Counted from the stretch's first letter, positions 34,243 through 47,368 are shown. The stretch: 64,000 bases of DNA from Cryptomeria japonica (GCF_030272615.1 NC_081408.1:68367546-68431545); one strand, 5' to 3'. Notes: generated by a model not told the origin, from the sequence alone. Program-made: numbers and translations.

Positions 34243-35291
34243 TGTTGGTATTTTGATATGTTGGTATGGTTTTGTCATTGATGTCAACACTTGTCAACAC
34301 TTGTCAACACTTATCAGCACTTGGAGATTCTGGGTTATGTTCACCAGCATGGTTCAATGACTTATGCACAATCATCGGTATCTGGTTCACCGACAGGTTA
34401 TATTATTTACTGACACTTGGAATGACTTGGAGATTACTTGGTTATGTCTAAGACATTGTTTGGACACTTTGTTTTGGTGGTTTGGTCATTGATCTAATCG
34501 GGTTTGCATATTTGTTGTTATTGGCAAATAGGTCTAGGTTATGCACGGGCAAGCATTATCCACTCCAGATCAACACGACACATTATGGAGATGATTTGTT
34601 ATTATTGTAAATGCATAGAGCTAACATGATGCATCGTATATTGATTAATTTGTAATTGATTTTGTTGTAATATCTTTAGTGTGCCGACCTACACATGTGG
34701 TCTTAGGTTTTGGTATATATGTAAGATCTCATTTGTGAGATTTGTGTATGAATGGTTATGGGAATGTAATAAGTGGTAGAGCATAAGGTATATGCAAATA
34801 TAAGTAGAGTTGTACATGCAAACATCATTCAAGATTCAAGGAGGTTTTGCAAAAGAAAAATCAGAGCCTAGCCAGTACTGAATCCAGCATATGAAGATGC
34901 TATTTTAAGCAGTACATTATCATTGGATTCTCATAATCCATTTTGCAAGTCAGTGAGACTTCCTTTTGTATTTGAGTAGTGAGCTCTAGGCAGTTGGCCT
35001 TCTTGCATGTGCAGGCACCTCATTGTAAGCAATATCCATTCATTGGCCAATGAGTGAATATTGTGGGTCACAAATCCCACCAAGGTTTTTCCCACACCGG
35101 GTTTCCTCGCCAAAAATCTTGTGTTATGGTGTTCTTTCTATGTTGTCTTTATTGTTCATATTTACTGCATTAATTCTTACTTACCGGTACATTGTTTTGA
35201 AATGCAAAATACTTAATAAGGACATAAATTTTGTTAACTGGTTAGATACTGATTCCCCCGCCCCCCCCTCTCAGCATCTTTGGGACTATCA
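34243..35291 (+). repeat. Copia 3' LTR (plus orientation)
   Basis: Starts TGTTGGTATTTTG and ends GGGACTATCA, about 1049 bp. It is the reverse complement of the Copia-2 type LTR, including a C-run (35256-35270) corresponding to the G-run of the other LTRs. Confidence 0.85.
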
Positions 35292-35910
35292 TTAATCCTA
35301 ATAGAGATTACTCAATCTCAACCCTCCATTGCTCCATTTTACCTATAAATAGAGCTCACATGCTTCATTTTCAAATCCTCAAACATTCTCAAGCACTCTC
35401 AAGCATCTAGCGTCTAATCATGATCCTAAAAACGTGTATGCATCTAACTTATAGTGAATTTTAGAGAGCATTTAGCATAATCATTTCACATTGTCATTTT
35501 GTGCTAAAATTAATCTTAGTTAAATACATAATATCTCATATTTAGTTTGTTTTACACTTGCATTTGCATAGTTTAAAGCATTTACAATCTTTAACCTCCA
35601 TAAGACATCCAAAATAGTGCAAAAAGATACTGAGAGCTACACTCATTTGGGAACTTGGAGAGGAGAGGAACAAGGGAGGAGAAGCTACAAGCATGGTGGA
35701 AGACATTTGGAGATGCCTTGTTGCATTTGTTTTCTTTGTTAAATGTTCTTTTTTTCTTTTAGTATCTCTCTTGATATGCTTTCTTAGGATAGTGTTTAAT
35801 CTTTGATTTTTTAACACTAACACTTATTTCTTCCTATTTGTTGGTGTTTGTTATCCTAACCATCCTTTTTGAAGAGCATCAATAATTATGTAATGTTTTT
35901 GTTCATTCAA
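35292..35910 (+). repeat. LTR-like segment, right part, with TATA box
   Basis: Contains TATAAATAG (35344-35352) followed by CTCACATGCTTCATTTTC and a downstream leader-like sequence, as in an LTR promoter. No protein-coding sequence supported. Confidence 0.4.
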
Positions 35911-36637
35911 CTAGGTAAGTACCAAGTTAAAGATATGAATGTATATATTGAGCCTCTTATCGACGAGTTGTTGGAGTTATGGAATGGTGTCACTATGTAT
36001 GACATCTCTAGACCAATATGACAAAGACAATTTCAATTCCATGCAATGCTTGTATGGACAATACATGGTGCCCCAGGGCTAACACAATTTAGTGGTATGT
36101 TACAGTATTCAAGTTGCGCATTATAATTATAATGATAAAAATTAACATATTTAATCCAATTATACATTATCTTGTAGGTCTTCAAATAAAGGGAAAATTT
36201 GCATGTCTAGTTTGTGGTCCAAGGATGAAATCCCGTCATTCAAAAAGTTTAGGAAAGTAGGTGTTTGATGAGTATAGGCACTTCCTCCACAGAAATCATA
36301 AGTATTGAAATACTGAAAAACATCTTTTAAATGGCAAAGAAGAGACTACATCAAAACCACGAAGAATGACACCTTGCCTATGGAAGTTGGAATATAATAG
36401 AATTAATCATCAAGGTAATGTCATTCCATCTAATGGTTTATGTTTGGAATTTGTATTTTTCTATTGTATTTTGTTTATTGATGATGTAATTGATGATCGT
36501 GAAGGTCATCAAGGCATTAATGACCACCTTCCAAAGGGACTAAAAAGTTATCCGAGACAATTTAGTAGGTTTCCCTACTACGAGAAGCTACAAATTGTGC
36601 ATTTGTTTGATACTATGCATATTGGAAAGAATATAAC

Positions 36638-38146
36638 AGGCTTGGTGAAATTGAAGAATTTATACTGACACCAAATGTTACTAATCTTCAAAGTGTGGGA
36701 GATCATCTATTTGATGAAGCTCTATATGAGGTTGCTAAGATAATTTTCATTTTCATTTCCATCTGGGCAGAACTTGCCAACACACTTGTCAAACTTGGTC
36801 AGTTCCAAGGAGTAGTTGATGTTGCTCACAAGGCATACAGTTGAAAGAATTGGAAGGAAGTATGTTTTACCTATGTTGATGCCCAGGAGTTTAGATTGGC
36901 TCAAATATGTGGTTTGAACATCATTATACAGGTAAGTGGTTTGTTTGTTTTTTTTTGTTTTTTTTTTCAACAAAAGTTGTTTTTTATGTGATAAGGGCTG
37001 CAAAACTAGCTAATGTGTATCATCAACTAGTTAAGTATTTGATGATGGTAAGGAAAAAGATTAAAGAGCCAAAGGTTGATAGTGAGCTTATCTATGCATA
37101 TGCTAATATTTTTTCATGATAATCTAGGAAGGTTTATCTGTAGTGTTATGTGTAACTGTGAAGGTGAGAAATTGAAATTTTTTTGTTCTGACATTTATTT
37201 TTTGTTCCAGGTGGATGACTTGGAAGAGGTCAGTGATTACTATCAAAACAGGGGTCACTTTGATGAACTCATGTCTTTGATGCACATATCGGCATCCTAT
37301 ATGCTAGACATCGCTCGGACAAGCTTATGGAACATATCAAATTATTTTCAACACAACTTAATATACCTAGGGTTATTCGTGTTTGTGATGAGCAACAACA
37401 CTGGAAGGACCTTACATATTTATATATTCAAGATGATGAATATGATAATGTTGCCACTACTATCATGAACCATTCTCCAAAGGCATGGGATCATATGCAA
37501 TTCAAATATGTTGTAGTTAAAGTGGCCAATGTTGAATTGTACTACAAAGTTGTCCAACTTTATTTGCAAGAACACCCAATTCTTATTAATGACCTCTTGA
37601 ATGTCCTTGTCCTTAGGGTAGACCACACATGAGTGGTTAACATCATGCTTAAGGTATGGCTCTCAACTCTTTTATTCTATTAGTGTTTTTAGGATTACCA
37701 AGATGTCTTTCACTTGGGTATTAAGTTTTTCTAGATGTTCTCTTTAGCAGCTATTTGGTTTGGAAAAATTTCATGAGTATCTTTTGTTCTGTTGTATTTG
37801 TTATCCATGTTGAACATCTCCATCTTGTGAATTCGTACATGGTTGCAATACAGAGAAACAATGTAGCTGTTGTTAATGAGGCTTTGAATGAAATTTATAT
37901 AGAAGAGGAAGATTATGATAGGCTTCAAGACTCTATAGATATGCACAATAACTTTGATCAGATAGGGCTTGCTCAGAGGGTGAGAGGAACTTCTCTATTG
38001 GTTCTTTCATTTAAGTTAAAGTGGGACGTAATTTAGCATTTGAATATTTTTCTAATGATCTTCAATTTCAATTAGGTTGAGAAACATGAACTTCTTGAAT
38101 TCTGTCGTATTGTTGCTTCCATTTGCAAGAAAGCAGGAAGATGGAG
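36638..38146 (+). pseudogene. Clathrin heavy chain pseudogene, upstream exons (order rearranged)
   Basis: Fragments match the C-terminal third of plant clathrin heavy chain, the triskelion leg protein of coated vesicles. 36638-36931: [14 protein letters not shown] to [14 protein letters not shown], with a TGA in AYS*KNWKE at 36842. 36982-37110: [18 protein letters not shown] to ELIYAYANI, which belongs before the previous piece in the protein. 37211-37653: VDDLEEVSDYYQNRG, then a small deletion with frameshift, [16 protein letters not shown] and [14 protein letters not shown], then a stop at 37630. About 37815-37979: [20 protein letters not shown]. 38076-38146: EKHELLEFCRIVASICKKAG. Splice-like borders (GTAAGT at 36932, AG before 37211) are kept, so this derives from genomic DNA, not a processed copy. 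The gene continues at 55616. Confidence 0.85.
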
Positions 38147-39048
38147 GTAGTTTGTTGTGTTGGCTCCCAAAACCATAGATTGGAAACCAAAGAGTTTTGC
38201 CACTTCTCTTGGTGGTTTCAAATCAGTTCTAGACAACAAACGGGAATGATCGCCAAATCAAATTCCCCTGCACTTCAGGCTTCGCTAAACCAAGACGGGT
38301 GAACCTATACCTGAAACCTAAATCTTCTAGATAAAGGCTTTTCTATAGTGAATTTTCAAAAAACCAATGACCCTTAGAGGAGGCAAATGATTCTTGAATT
38401 TTGTATGGTTATATTTATTGCTTTCTGAAAATTATGAAATGCTGACTTATAAATGTTTATGAATTTGTGTTTGTATAAATTAAAAGTATGATTCCTTGAT
38501 GAAGATTACTTTTGAAAAATGCCTGATTTAATTATATCAGATCAACAACAAACTAGTGCCTTCATCCCTTACTGATTTCATACTATTTCAAATTGAAAGA
38601 TCCTACGTATAACCATGGAGATGATTTTAATAACTTGTTTTCAAAATAAGACCATCACATCAAAAGCATCTATATGGATTGTTACTAAAATATAAAATGC
38701 AGATAGTCTTATTGAATTTTAACTTTTCTCTGAAAGACCAATAAGACAATTTGAAACGCGCCAACCAACCTTCCAAACTAATGCTCAAACTGGAAATTAG
38801 TCTCAATCACAATATCATGAAATATCACATTGACACAATCTAATAAAATAGATTTATCACGTGGAACCAATCAATCAATTGAAAAGAACATACCATTCAA
38901 AATGAAGAACATTTGAAATTTATATTAAAAATAGATAATCAAACTAGTTGATTTCAATATGTATCATCCATCAACTATGATATTTCCATAAAACAAACTG
39001 CACAAGTGTTGTATAAAACTATCTTGATAAGATCATAAAACTTGAGGT
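38147..39048. other. Intronic spacer of the clathrin pseudogene
   Basis: Starts with the intron donor (GTAGTT). No gene. A short stretch near 38275 (CTTCAGGCTTCGCTAAACC) resembles 49241-49260 inside the insertion at 49121-53404, so part may be a fragment of the same repeat. Confidence 0.35.
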
Positions 39049-40168
39049 TGATGAATACTAAGAGGGGGGGGTGAATTAGTATACCAAAAAATATTAAACT
39101 TAAACTCTTAAACAGTTTAGCAGTTAACCAGTATAACAGATTTACTAACAAAATGGTTAAGACAAATGCAAACCAAACAACAAATAAAGAATTCACCCAC
39201 AAGAGCACTATCACCATAACACAAGAGATTTTGACATGGAAACCCAAATGGGAAAAACCATGGTGAGCAGAAACTCACAAGTAACTATCTACAGAATAGA
39301 AACCAGACTGGTTAAGGTCATACAATGTTCTTCACCAGAACAGATTCTGTTAGGAATCTAGATCTCAGTTAGGAGATAAGTCCTGTTAAAGACTACCTTG
39401 TGAGAGGATTTCAGATTCATAGTTGTGAACCACCTTGTTAGAGGATTTACAAAGGCTTTGCCAGGCCTACCTGGTTAAGGGTTTCAAACTTGTCGAAGGT
39501 GTGAGTAATCAACAAGTGAGTCATCTAGATACTAGCACAATATGCTTGATTAGATCCATGATAGCTCATTGTTAATGCACATTTAGCATTGCTTCAGTCT
39601 TCAATATCTCCACACTTTGTTTCTTCACACAGACCTGCTCTTCTTCTCTATGATCGCACATACAAAACCCTCATCAACTACTAAAACCCTATCCACACCT
39701 AAAACCCTAGACATGACATCCTTATAAAGGAATCTGATTTCATGTCGGTCCAAAAGGATTACATTGCAAGTTCCTAGGTTCAGTGCATCTAGACACATTT
39801 GGTAACATGACACAGAATCCCCACCAAAGTGTCGGTGGATGATAACTCATCACAAAGTAATACCGGTTCATACATTTTACCAATTATCGATTGTCAAAAA
39901 TGAAGACTGGGAAAAGTGTTAACTACTGCTTTGTTCCTTCGTACCGCTTTGGGATCCTCGAACTGCTTGAGGTCTTCATACCACTCTAGGTCTTCAGTCA
40001 GTTAGTGACCAGTTAACACCTTCTACAAAACACCGATAGTCTAAAGACTATAATACATAATACCAGTTGGAACAATTACCAGTTGAGCATAACTCATACA
40101 TAAGGTAGTGATCATTAAACAAGTGTGTGTTCATCAATAACAATCACAACATCATCAAAATGCCAACA
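39049..40168 (-). repeat. Copia-type LTR, probably solo
   Basis: Starts TGATGAATACTAAG, then the G8 run and TGAATTAG as in the other copia LTRs, and ends ATGCCAACA. Flanks GAGGT (39044-39048) and TAGGT (40169-40173) agree at four of five bases, fitting a decayed target duplication of a solo LTR. Alternatively the minus-strand purine stretch AAGTGGGGGAGAGACC just outside 40168 could be a polypurine tract, making this the 3' LTR of the element that holds family A copy 4. It contains AAACCCTA-type motifs near 39663-39710. Confidence 0.7.
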
Positions 40169-40312
40169 TAGGTCTCTCCCCCACTTGTTCTAAAAGATCC
40201 TCCATTTATAGATGAGGATTCAGTTTGAAAGTGAAAGGGCATTACCCTTTCATTAAAACTAAAACTAACTAAAAACTAACTTCCTAAAAATTGTCTTTAC
40301 AATATGAACATA

Positions 40313-42674
40313 TTATAAAAACATAGAAAAACATGACTCTGGGCTCCAACTTAGACAGTAGGTCTGGTCTCCCAGCATCTTGCTGCACTTCTGGATATGC
40401 TCCAAGTACTTCTCTAACTTATATGTATTTGCATCATGGATGATATCCCTGACAATGACTTCCAACATGACAAAGTTTTCCATCTGTTTCATAGTCTCTT
40501 TCAATTCAATTCCATCAATTTGTGCAATATCAAGGGTGACATTGAGAATACTATGACATTATGAGATCCATATATCTTTATCCTTTATCTCACCCTTATT
40601 ACCGATTAACTCTAGGAAACCATGCTGAACAATGTGTTTGCATTCATCATATTCAAATTGTAATTGTTCATCAAATTTATTGTGTTTAGCTAGCAACCTC
40701 TTTATTTTTTCAATTTCTTTTGTTTCTGCTTTGGCCATTGTTTTATCATGCAACCTTGTTCCCAATCTATTTTAAATTCTGTTGTGTGAAACTACATTGT
40801 CCATGTTCTTTTGAAATACTATCCAAAATTATTTCAGAAAGCCTTGTAAAACATCAAATCTTTTAGTTAGTAATACAGCAGCAGTATTTGCTCTCACACT
40901 TTGCATCTCTTTTAATATCTTTTTTTTTCTTGCTGCAACTCCTCGCATTTTTTCTTCCATTGAGAGATACATGGAGTAAGAAACATTGGCACCTGTCACC
41001 CACTCCTCCTTAATGTTTCTTCATACAACACCTTGTACTAGTTCCTCTCCCTCACTACTCTGACCATTTGTGCTTTATTGAATTTTGAAATATCCACTCT
41101 GATATCACCAGAAACAATTGGATCAATTTCACCAACTTTTAGTTTCATCATATGGCCAAAGGCCTTGTCAACATCAATGATCTTTGGTCTCTTGTTGGGA
41201 GGGTACAAAGCCCATAGCAACAGATCTTCCCCATCTTGATCAAATCTTGAACCAATAAATACATCATTTACACCTTGTATATCCAATTTGAATTCCTTAT
41301 TTTTTGAATGCAATAATCTGTCAAAGATAAAAGAAGCATTGAGTTTCCAACTGGGAAACAAAATCACCCCAGCCTTTGTAAGCAATTCCCTCCCCTTTTG
41401 AGGGGTCATTATGGTTATCTCTGCATCAATTTCCTCTTTTAATTTCTTTAACAACTTAGCCTCATTATCAGGCGTTATGTTAGGAATAGAGTCCCTCAAT
41501 TTATTCCCTTTAAAATTGCACAAGAATAATTTAAATTCTTTGGAATTAATAAAAATATCATCAACAACAAAAGAAAAAACTCCTCTAACCGAGAGTTGGC
41601 ATGAACTTCTAATGTTGTCTCTATTCGGCCCTACATGTCTGGCTCTTCTTCCTTCTCTAGCACTTGGCATCTAGAGACAACTGCATTCTCATCAAATTCA
41701 CTTTCTGCCTCCTCCTCCTTGGTTTCAATTTCTTGGAGTCTCTGTCTCTTTTCTGCTAGTTCATTATTCATTTGATCAATTACCTCTTGGGCCTCTACAT
41801 CCTCCATGTTCCTACAGATATCTTTAGCCTCAATATTGACATGCAGATAATCTCCCAAGTTCTGCCTCTTCTTGCAAGAGTGAATTTATCCTTCAGGATC
41901 ATAGTTTTTCTTGGCATAATGCTCAAACAAATTGCATTCTTTTATCAGCTTCTTATCAATAAGCTTTGGTTGACACTATGGTGAAATCACCAAAACTCAA
42001 TGTCCCAGGCAGGAAGGCTTGCTTACGCATATCTAAAAAATGTTTACCGTTGGACACACTCAATTGCCTCACAATCTCTAGATAAGTTATTATGTCTGGT
42101 ACTAGTTTTGGTAGCATGTAGGGGCTCCCCTCAAATCCTTATTCACAAACCAATCCCCCTAGTTATGATCAACAACGTGTCTCTCATCATAATCCCTAGG
42201 TCTTAGGAACCTCTTGATCTCATCACAGATAGACCTTCACATGAAATTCCACACATTTGGTACAATGGCATCACAATAAGTTCTTCAAACTTAATATAGT
42301 TGGACCTCATTTATCAAGAATCCCAAAGAGATGTCCACAATTGGATGGGCTGCTCCTCACCTTCCCTATTCTTGGTATTTATTTTTAGGCCCTTAGGCCA
42401 AAAAACCTTTACATATCCATAAAATAACACTAGATGCATCAATAGTGAATAAAATTTGAAATCGGGATGAGTATCATCCCTAAGGTTTAAAAAACCTTTG
42501 TGCAACCTCTCCACCAGATATGTTGCATAGTCAAAAGGCCTAGGTTCATACATTTGTATATCAGAGGCTAACACCAACGACCTAGTGCTTGCCAGATCAG
42601 GCACCTCCACCCCTCCTACTTGCCCACATGACATATATGTGTACTGCAAGTAGTGTCTGGACAAATCAATGCTA
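40313..42674 (-). pseudogene. Family A transposon-associated protein, copy 4, 3' part
   Basis: Continues on minus from the part ending at 53691 after Copia-2 is removed. Blocks in order: RHYLQYTYMSCGQVGGVEVP, FKFYSLLMHLVLFYG and EEQPIQLWTSLWD (to 42314), then a shift and FLRPRDYDERHVVDHN*GDW near 42190-42150. The last of these matches copy 1 IRPQEF...HNWGD, with TAG at 42159-42161 in place of Trp. A charged segment (AEKRQRLQEIETKEEEAE) at 41860-41640 and ORF 41670-41038 follow. A coiled-coil tail ends near 40313 (AKAETKEIEKIKRLLAKHNK). Several frameshifts and many stops; more decayed than copies 2 and 3. Confidence 0.6.
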
Positions 42675-42679
42675 AATGG

Positions 42680-43751
42680 TGCTAGGTCCCAGAGACAACT
42701 GAGAAGGGGGGGGTGAATCAGTTGTCTAATAAATATAAACCAAAACAAACTTAACCAAACTTAATGCTTAATACTAGTAAACCAAAATTTATGTCGGTAG
42801 ACAGTTTTATCATTTAATTGCAGTACCAATAAAGATTAATGCATGAAATAGAAAGACAATAACATCCACAACACATAACACCAATATTTGTATGTGAAAA
42901 CCCTGTAAGGAGGAAAACCACGGTGGGAAGCCTTACCCACAATCAGATGATACTACTGTAGATAGTATGTGTGTACAATATGGAGTCTGTACATACAGAA
43001 AGGCTAGCTGCCTAGAGCTCACTGCTCAATCATAAAATGGGAGTCACTCTAACTACAATTGGATGGTTAAATCCAATGATTATGTATTGCTCAGAATAAC
43101 ATCTTCATATGTTGGATTCAGTACCAGTTAAGCTCTGATATTCCTTCTTTAAACCTTCCTTCAATCTTGAATGATGTCTGCGTGTATAGCTCTGCTTATA
43201 TTCACATTTACCTTATTACAATCCTTTTTCTAATCCTATCCCTATCTATGTCAATCTCACAAATGAGATCTTACATTTATACCATAACCTAAGACCAAAT
43301 GAGTAGGTCGTCTCACTAAGAGATATTAAAATAAAATCAATTACAAATGAATCAATATCTGATGCATCATGTTGGCTCAATGCATTTACAATAATAAAAA
43401 ATCATCTTCACGATGTGCCGTGCTGATCTAGAATAGATATGCTTGCTAGTGCATAACCTGGACCTATTTGTCGGTAACAACAAATATGCAAACCCGATCA
43501 AACCAATGAACAAATCACCAAAACCAAGTGTCCAAACGATGTCTTCGACATAACCAAGTAATCTCCAAGTCATTCCAAGTGCCGGTGAACAATATACCCT
43601 TTCGGTGAACCAAATATCAGTGATTGTGCGTAAGTCACTGACTTGCCAGTGAACATAACCAAAGATCTCCAAGTGCTAATAAGTGTTCCCAGATGTTGAA
43701 AAGTGTTGACATCAATGACAAAACCATATCAACATATCCAAAATACCAACA
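42680..43751 (-). repeat. Copia-2 3' LTR
   Basis: Starts TGCTAGGTCCCAGAG, has the G8 run before TGAATCAG, ends AAAATACCAACA, and is followed by the minus-strand polypurine tract (43752-43765). 1072 bp. Confidence 0.92.
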
Positions 43752-44129
43752 ATCTCCCCCTTTGGCATTGATGACAACACAAGATGGAAAAACCATCAAA
43801 GTGCCAAAACAGAAATGCCAAAAACCAAAAACCAACAATCTCCAAAAGAGATCATTAACCAGTAAATCAAAATACAAAGAGTAACAATCTCTCCAACAAT
43901 GTCTTCCCAAAATAGCAAACTCTTCCTCAAAGGATAATGTACTTTTCCATAACAATCTCTCCCCCTTTGACATCAAATGCCAAAGCAATACAAAAACCAG
44001 TTTCAAAATAGTTCATACAAAATACCAACTACTCCCCCTAAGAAGTAGCTCTCCTCATCAAAGCCGGAGTAAAATATTTCTATGTTAATTATGTTGGTTG
44101 ATGACAAACATCAACTATCCAATTCTCTA

Positions 44130-46960
44130 CTAGTGGGGGTATAACCCCAAGCTGCTCTCTGAGATATTCAAAAGTCTCTTAGGCAAAGGCTTAGTAAAAA
44201 TATCTACAATTTTCTCTTTAGTATTCACATAAACCAACTTCACTTCCTTTGCTTCAACATTCTCTTTAAGAAAATTGAATTTGATAGAAACATGTTTAGT
44301 CTTTGAGTGAAATATCGGGTTCTTAGATATATCAATTGCTGCCATATTATCACAATAAATAGTTATAGGTTCCTTGCATTTTACCTTTATATCCTTCAAC
44401 ATTTTCTTAATCCATAATACCTATGTGTGATTAGTTGTTGTTGCAACATATTCTGATCTGTTGTTGATAAAAATGTGCAGCTTTATTTCTTGCTCAACCA
44501 AGAAATTTATCTGCTGCTAAGAAAAAATGCTCCACCGGTGGTACTTTTTCTGTCATCTACATCTCCTACCCAATTTGCATCTGTGTATGTACATAAATCA
44601 AAGTTTTCATCTCTAGGATACCATAATCCAAGATTTGTAGTGCCTTGTAGGTACCAAAAAATCCTTTTCACTGCCGATTCATGATTTTCTTTAGGATTAC
44701 TCTGAAATCTTGAAACAATACATACTGCATTCATAATATCTAGTCTTGTTTATGTTAAATACAGTAAACCTCCTATCATAGACTTGTATCTAGTCGGATT
44801 AACAGGTGTTGATTCATCCTTCAATGATAGTTTGTCAGTTGTAGTCATAGGTGTGCTTACCGGTTTAGAGTTTTCCATGCCAAATTTCTTTAGTAATTCC
44901 TTCAAGTATTTAGATTGACATAAGAATATACCTTTATCAATCTGTGAAATCTGCAATCCTAAGAATAATTTTATCTCCCCAATCATAGACATTTCAAATT
45001 CTTCTTGCATCTTAATAGAAAAGCCTTTACATAATCCATCTTCTCCTCCAAAGATTATATCATCAACAAGCAAGATGTCATCATTAGTCACTTTGTAATA
45101 TAGATTGTTGTCAGCATTACCTTTAGTGAAACCAATCTTCAAAAGATATTTATCCAATCTAGCATGCCAAGCTCTAGGAGCTTGCTTTAGTCCATACAAA
45201 GCTTTCCTTAACCTGTAAACCATATCTTTGTTATCTATTAATGAAAATCCATCAGGTTGTTTAATGTAGACTTCTTCTTCAAGAACACCATTCAGAAATG
45301 CACATTTAATATCTATTTGATATACTTTATAGTTCTTGTGTGCTGCAAAAGCCAAGAATAATCTGACTGTCTCAATTCTAGCTACTGGTACAAAGGTTTC
45401 ATTATAATCAACTCCTTCTTTCTGTGAATATCCCTTACACACAAATCTTGCTTTATTTCTAATTACCTTACCATCTTCATTAGGTTTATTTTTGAATACC
45501 CATTTAGTTCCAATTACATTTTTGTCTTTAGGCCGGGGAACTAATATCCATGTGTTATTCTTTTCAATTTGTTCCAATTCATCTTCCATAGCTTTAATCT
45601 AGTGTTCATCTTCACATACCTCATTAATTGATGCTGGTTGAATTTGAGAAATAAGACATACCTCTTCATTTGCCAATCTTCCTTTAGTCATAACACCTTG
45701 ATACTTGTTCCCAATTATCTGATCTTCGGAGTGGTTCAATCTTACATACCAGGGTGTTTTTACTTGTTGTTGTTCCTCAGTCACTATTGAATTTTTAGAT
45801 GATGTTGATGTAACTGGATCAACATTCTATACCAGTGTATTCATTGTAGGTTCATTTGATATTGTCTTTATTGCCGGTTCAGAGTCTATGTACCTTGAAT
45901 TTCCTCTAAACTGTTCATCAATCTTCACATTTGTACTTTCAATAATTTTCTGCAATCTCTTATTAAAATATCTATATGCCTTGCTCTTAGATGAATAACC
46001 AAGAAATATTCCTTCATCACTTCTAGGATCAAATTTGCCAATATACTCATCTCTTCTAATGTAGCATTTACTTCCAAATATTCTGAAATATTTAAGAGTA
46101 GGAGTAATACCAAACCATAGTTCATGAGGGGTCTTACCGGTTTCACCTTTGATGTGAACTTTGTTGAACGTATAGATTGTTATATTCACTACTTCTCTCC
46201 AATATACATGAGGTAGGTTTTCTTTTGATATCATGCTTCTACCTACATCCAAGATAGATCTATTCTTTCTTTCCACAACTCCATTCTGTTGGGGTGTTCG
46301 TGGTGCTGATAATTGTCTTCTGGTCCCATTCACTTCACAGAATGTATTAAATTCCTTAGATGTGAACTCACCTCCTTGATTTGATCTCAAACGTTTGATT
46401 TTCTTACCGGTTTCATTCTCTACCATTACCTTGAATAGTTTGAATTTCCCAAAAGCTTATGATTTCTCCCCGAGAAAAGTAACCCAACACATTGTAGAAT
46501 AGTCATCAATGATTAGCATAATATACCTATCTCCTTGTAAGCTTCTAGTTCTTGTTGGACCACATAAATCAGTATGAATTAAGTCAAGAGCATTATTGAA
46601 TTTATCTAGTATACTCTTAAAAGATTCTCTAACTTTCTTTCCAAATTGACATTCCTTACATACCGAATTTTGAGGTTTAACAATCTTAGGTAAATCTCTT
46701 ACTGCCTTAGTTGTACTGATTTTCACAATGCAATCAAAATTTACATGACAAAGTCTCTTATGCCATAACCAACTTTCATCAATATGTGCAATCAAGCATG
46801 TTTTCTCATAGTTGTTCAAATGAAAAATATTACCTCTAGTCTGATTACCGGTTGCAATTTCCAAACCAGTTTTGTTCATGATTCTCCATTTACCATTCTT
46901 GAATTGTAATTGAAAACCTTTTTCAACTAATTGAGCAACACTCAAAAGATTATGCTTCAA
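44130..46960 (-). pseudogene. Copia-2 pol (integrase, RT, RNase H)
   Basis: The minus-strand frame, shared by the pieces from 46960 to 44507, shows the integrase zinc region (WLWHKRLCHVNFD, CKECQFGKK) and LIHTDLCGP. LRSNQGGEF follows, with Asp replaced by Asn at the second catalytic site, then GVVERKNRS. RT follows with TKWVFKNKPNEDGKV, QIDIKCAFLNG, LYGLKQAPRAWHARL and VDDIIFGG. A few residues before this box are deleted compared with the copy at 32521-33960. RNase H has TYTDANWVGDVDDRKSTTGG, a frameshift near 44500, and the tail ADI-like FTKPLPKR. Protease (EWIIDSGCSHHMTG) lies just upstream at about 47140-47100. Confidence 0.9.
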
Positions 46961-47368
46961 ACCTTCAAAATAGCAAACATTATCTATATTTTACTTACCA
47001 TCAAAAGATATACTCCCTTTTCATTTGATCAAACAAGCTTTATCATCTCCAAATCTCACTAGACCTCCATTGTATTCCTGAAAGGTTAAGAATTTACTTT
47101 TATCACCAGTCATATGATGTGAACATCCTGAATCAATGATCCATTCATCCTTATCTTCAATTTTAGCTTCCAAGGCCTTCTCTACCAGTTGAACAGTAGG
47201 TGTCGGTTGATCTTATGTTATAGCAACAAAAGCCCATCCATTATCTGTCGGTTCCTCATCAGAATCATCAGTAACTCCTTCATTAGCATAGTAACATGAT
47301 TTTTCTCTATTCTTCTAAAATGTGTATCTCTAATATTCGGGGTTAGGCTTATATGTCCTTTTAGCTTC

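Larger units (their letters stand above)
30917..35914 (+). other. 5-kb intron or insertion in the CACTA transposase
   Basis: The transposase frame leaves at TTCTAG (30916) and returns at GTAAGTACC (35915), joining IVL to GKYQVKDMN. The borders fit a GT-AG intron. The same bases also make a 7-bp direct repeat CTAGGTA (30913-30919 and 35911-35917), so a plain insertion is equally possible. It holds very AT-rich sequence (31000-31860), a rearranged copia (31861-35291) and LTR-like sequence with a TATA box (35292-35600). Confidence 0.6.
29617..36637 (+). pseudogene. CACTA (En/Spm) transposase TNPD-type, truncated
   Basis: Exons can be followed by protein similarity and GT-AG borders: 29617-29820 (GKFYCPCKICKG), 29923-30271 (YKPLYEGSQTTLLS), 30357-30916, 35915-36094, 36178-36414 and 36505-about 36630. 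The third exon holds MGMEYQAIDVCPNDHIIYH, KVLFYIPIIPCMQRLF and SLAVDGVNPFGEMR. The fourth holds VYIEPLIDELLELWNGVTMY, the fifth CLVCGPRMKSRHSK and KPRRMTPCLWKLEY, and the sixth [12 protein letters not shown]. These are hallmarks of the transposase_21 family (PF02992), which cuts and joins CACTA element ends. Stops interrupt exons at about 30676, 30691, 36019, 36259 and 36307. The similarity ends abruptly at MHIGKN, where clathrin heavy chain sequence begins. Confidence 0.85.
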
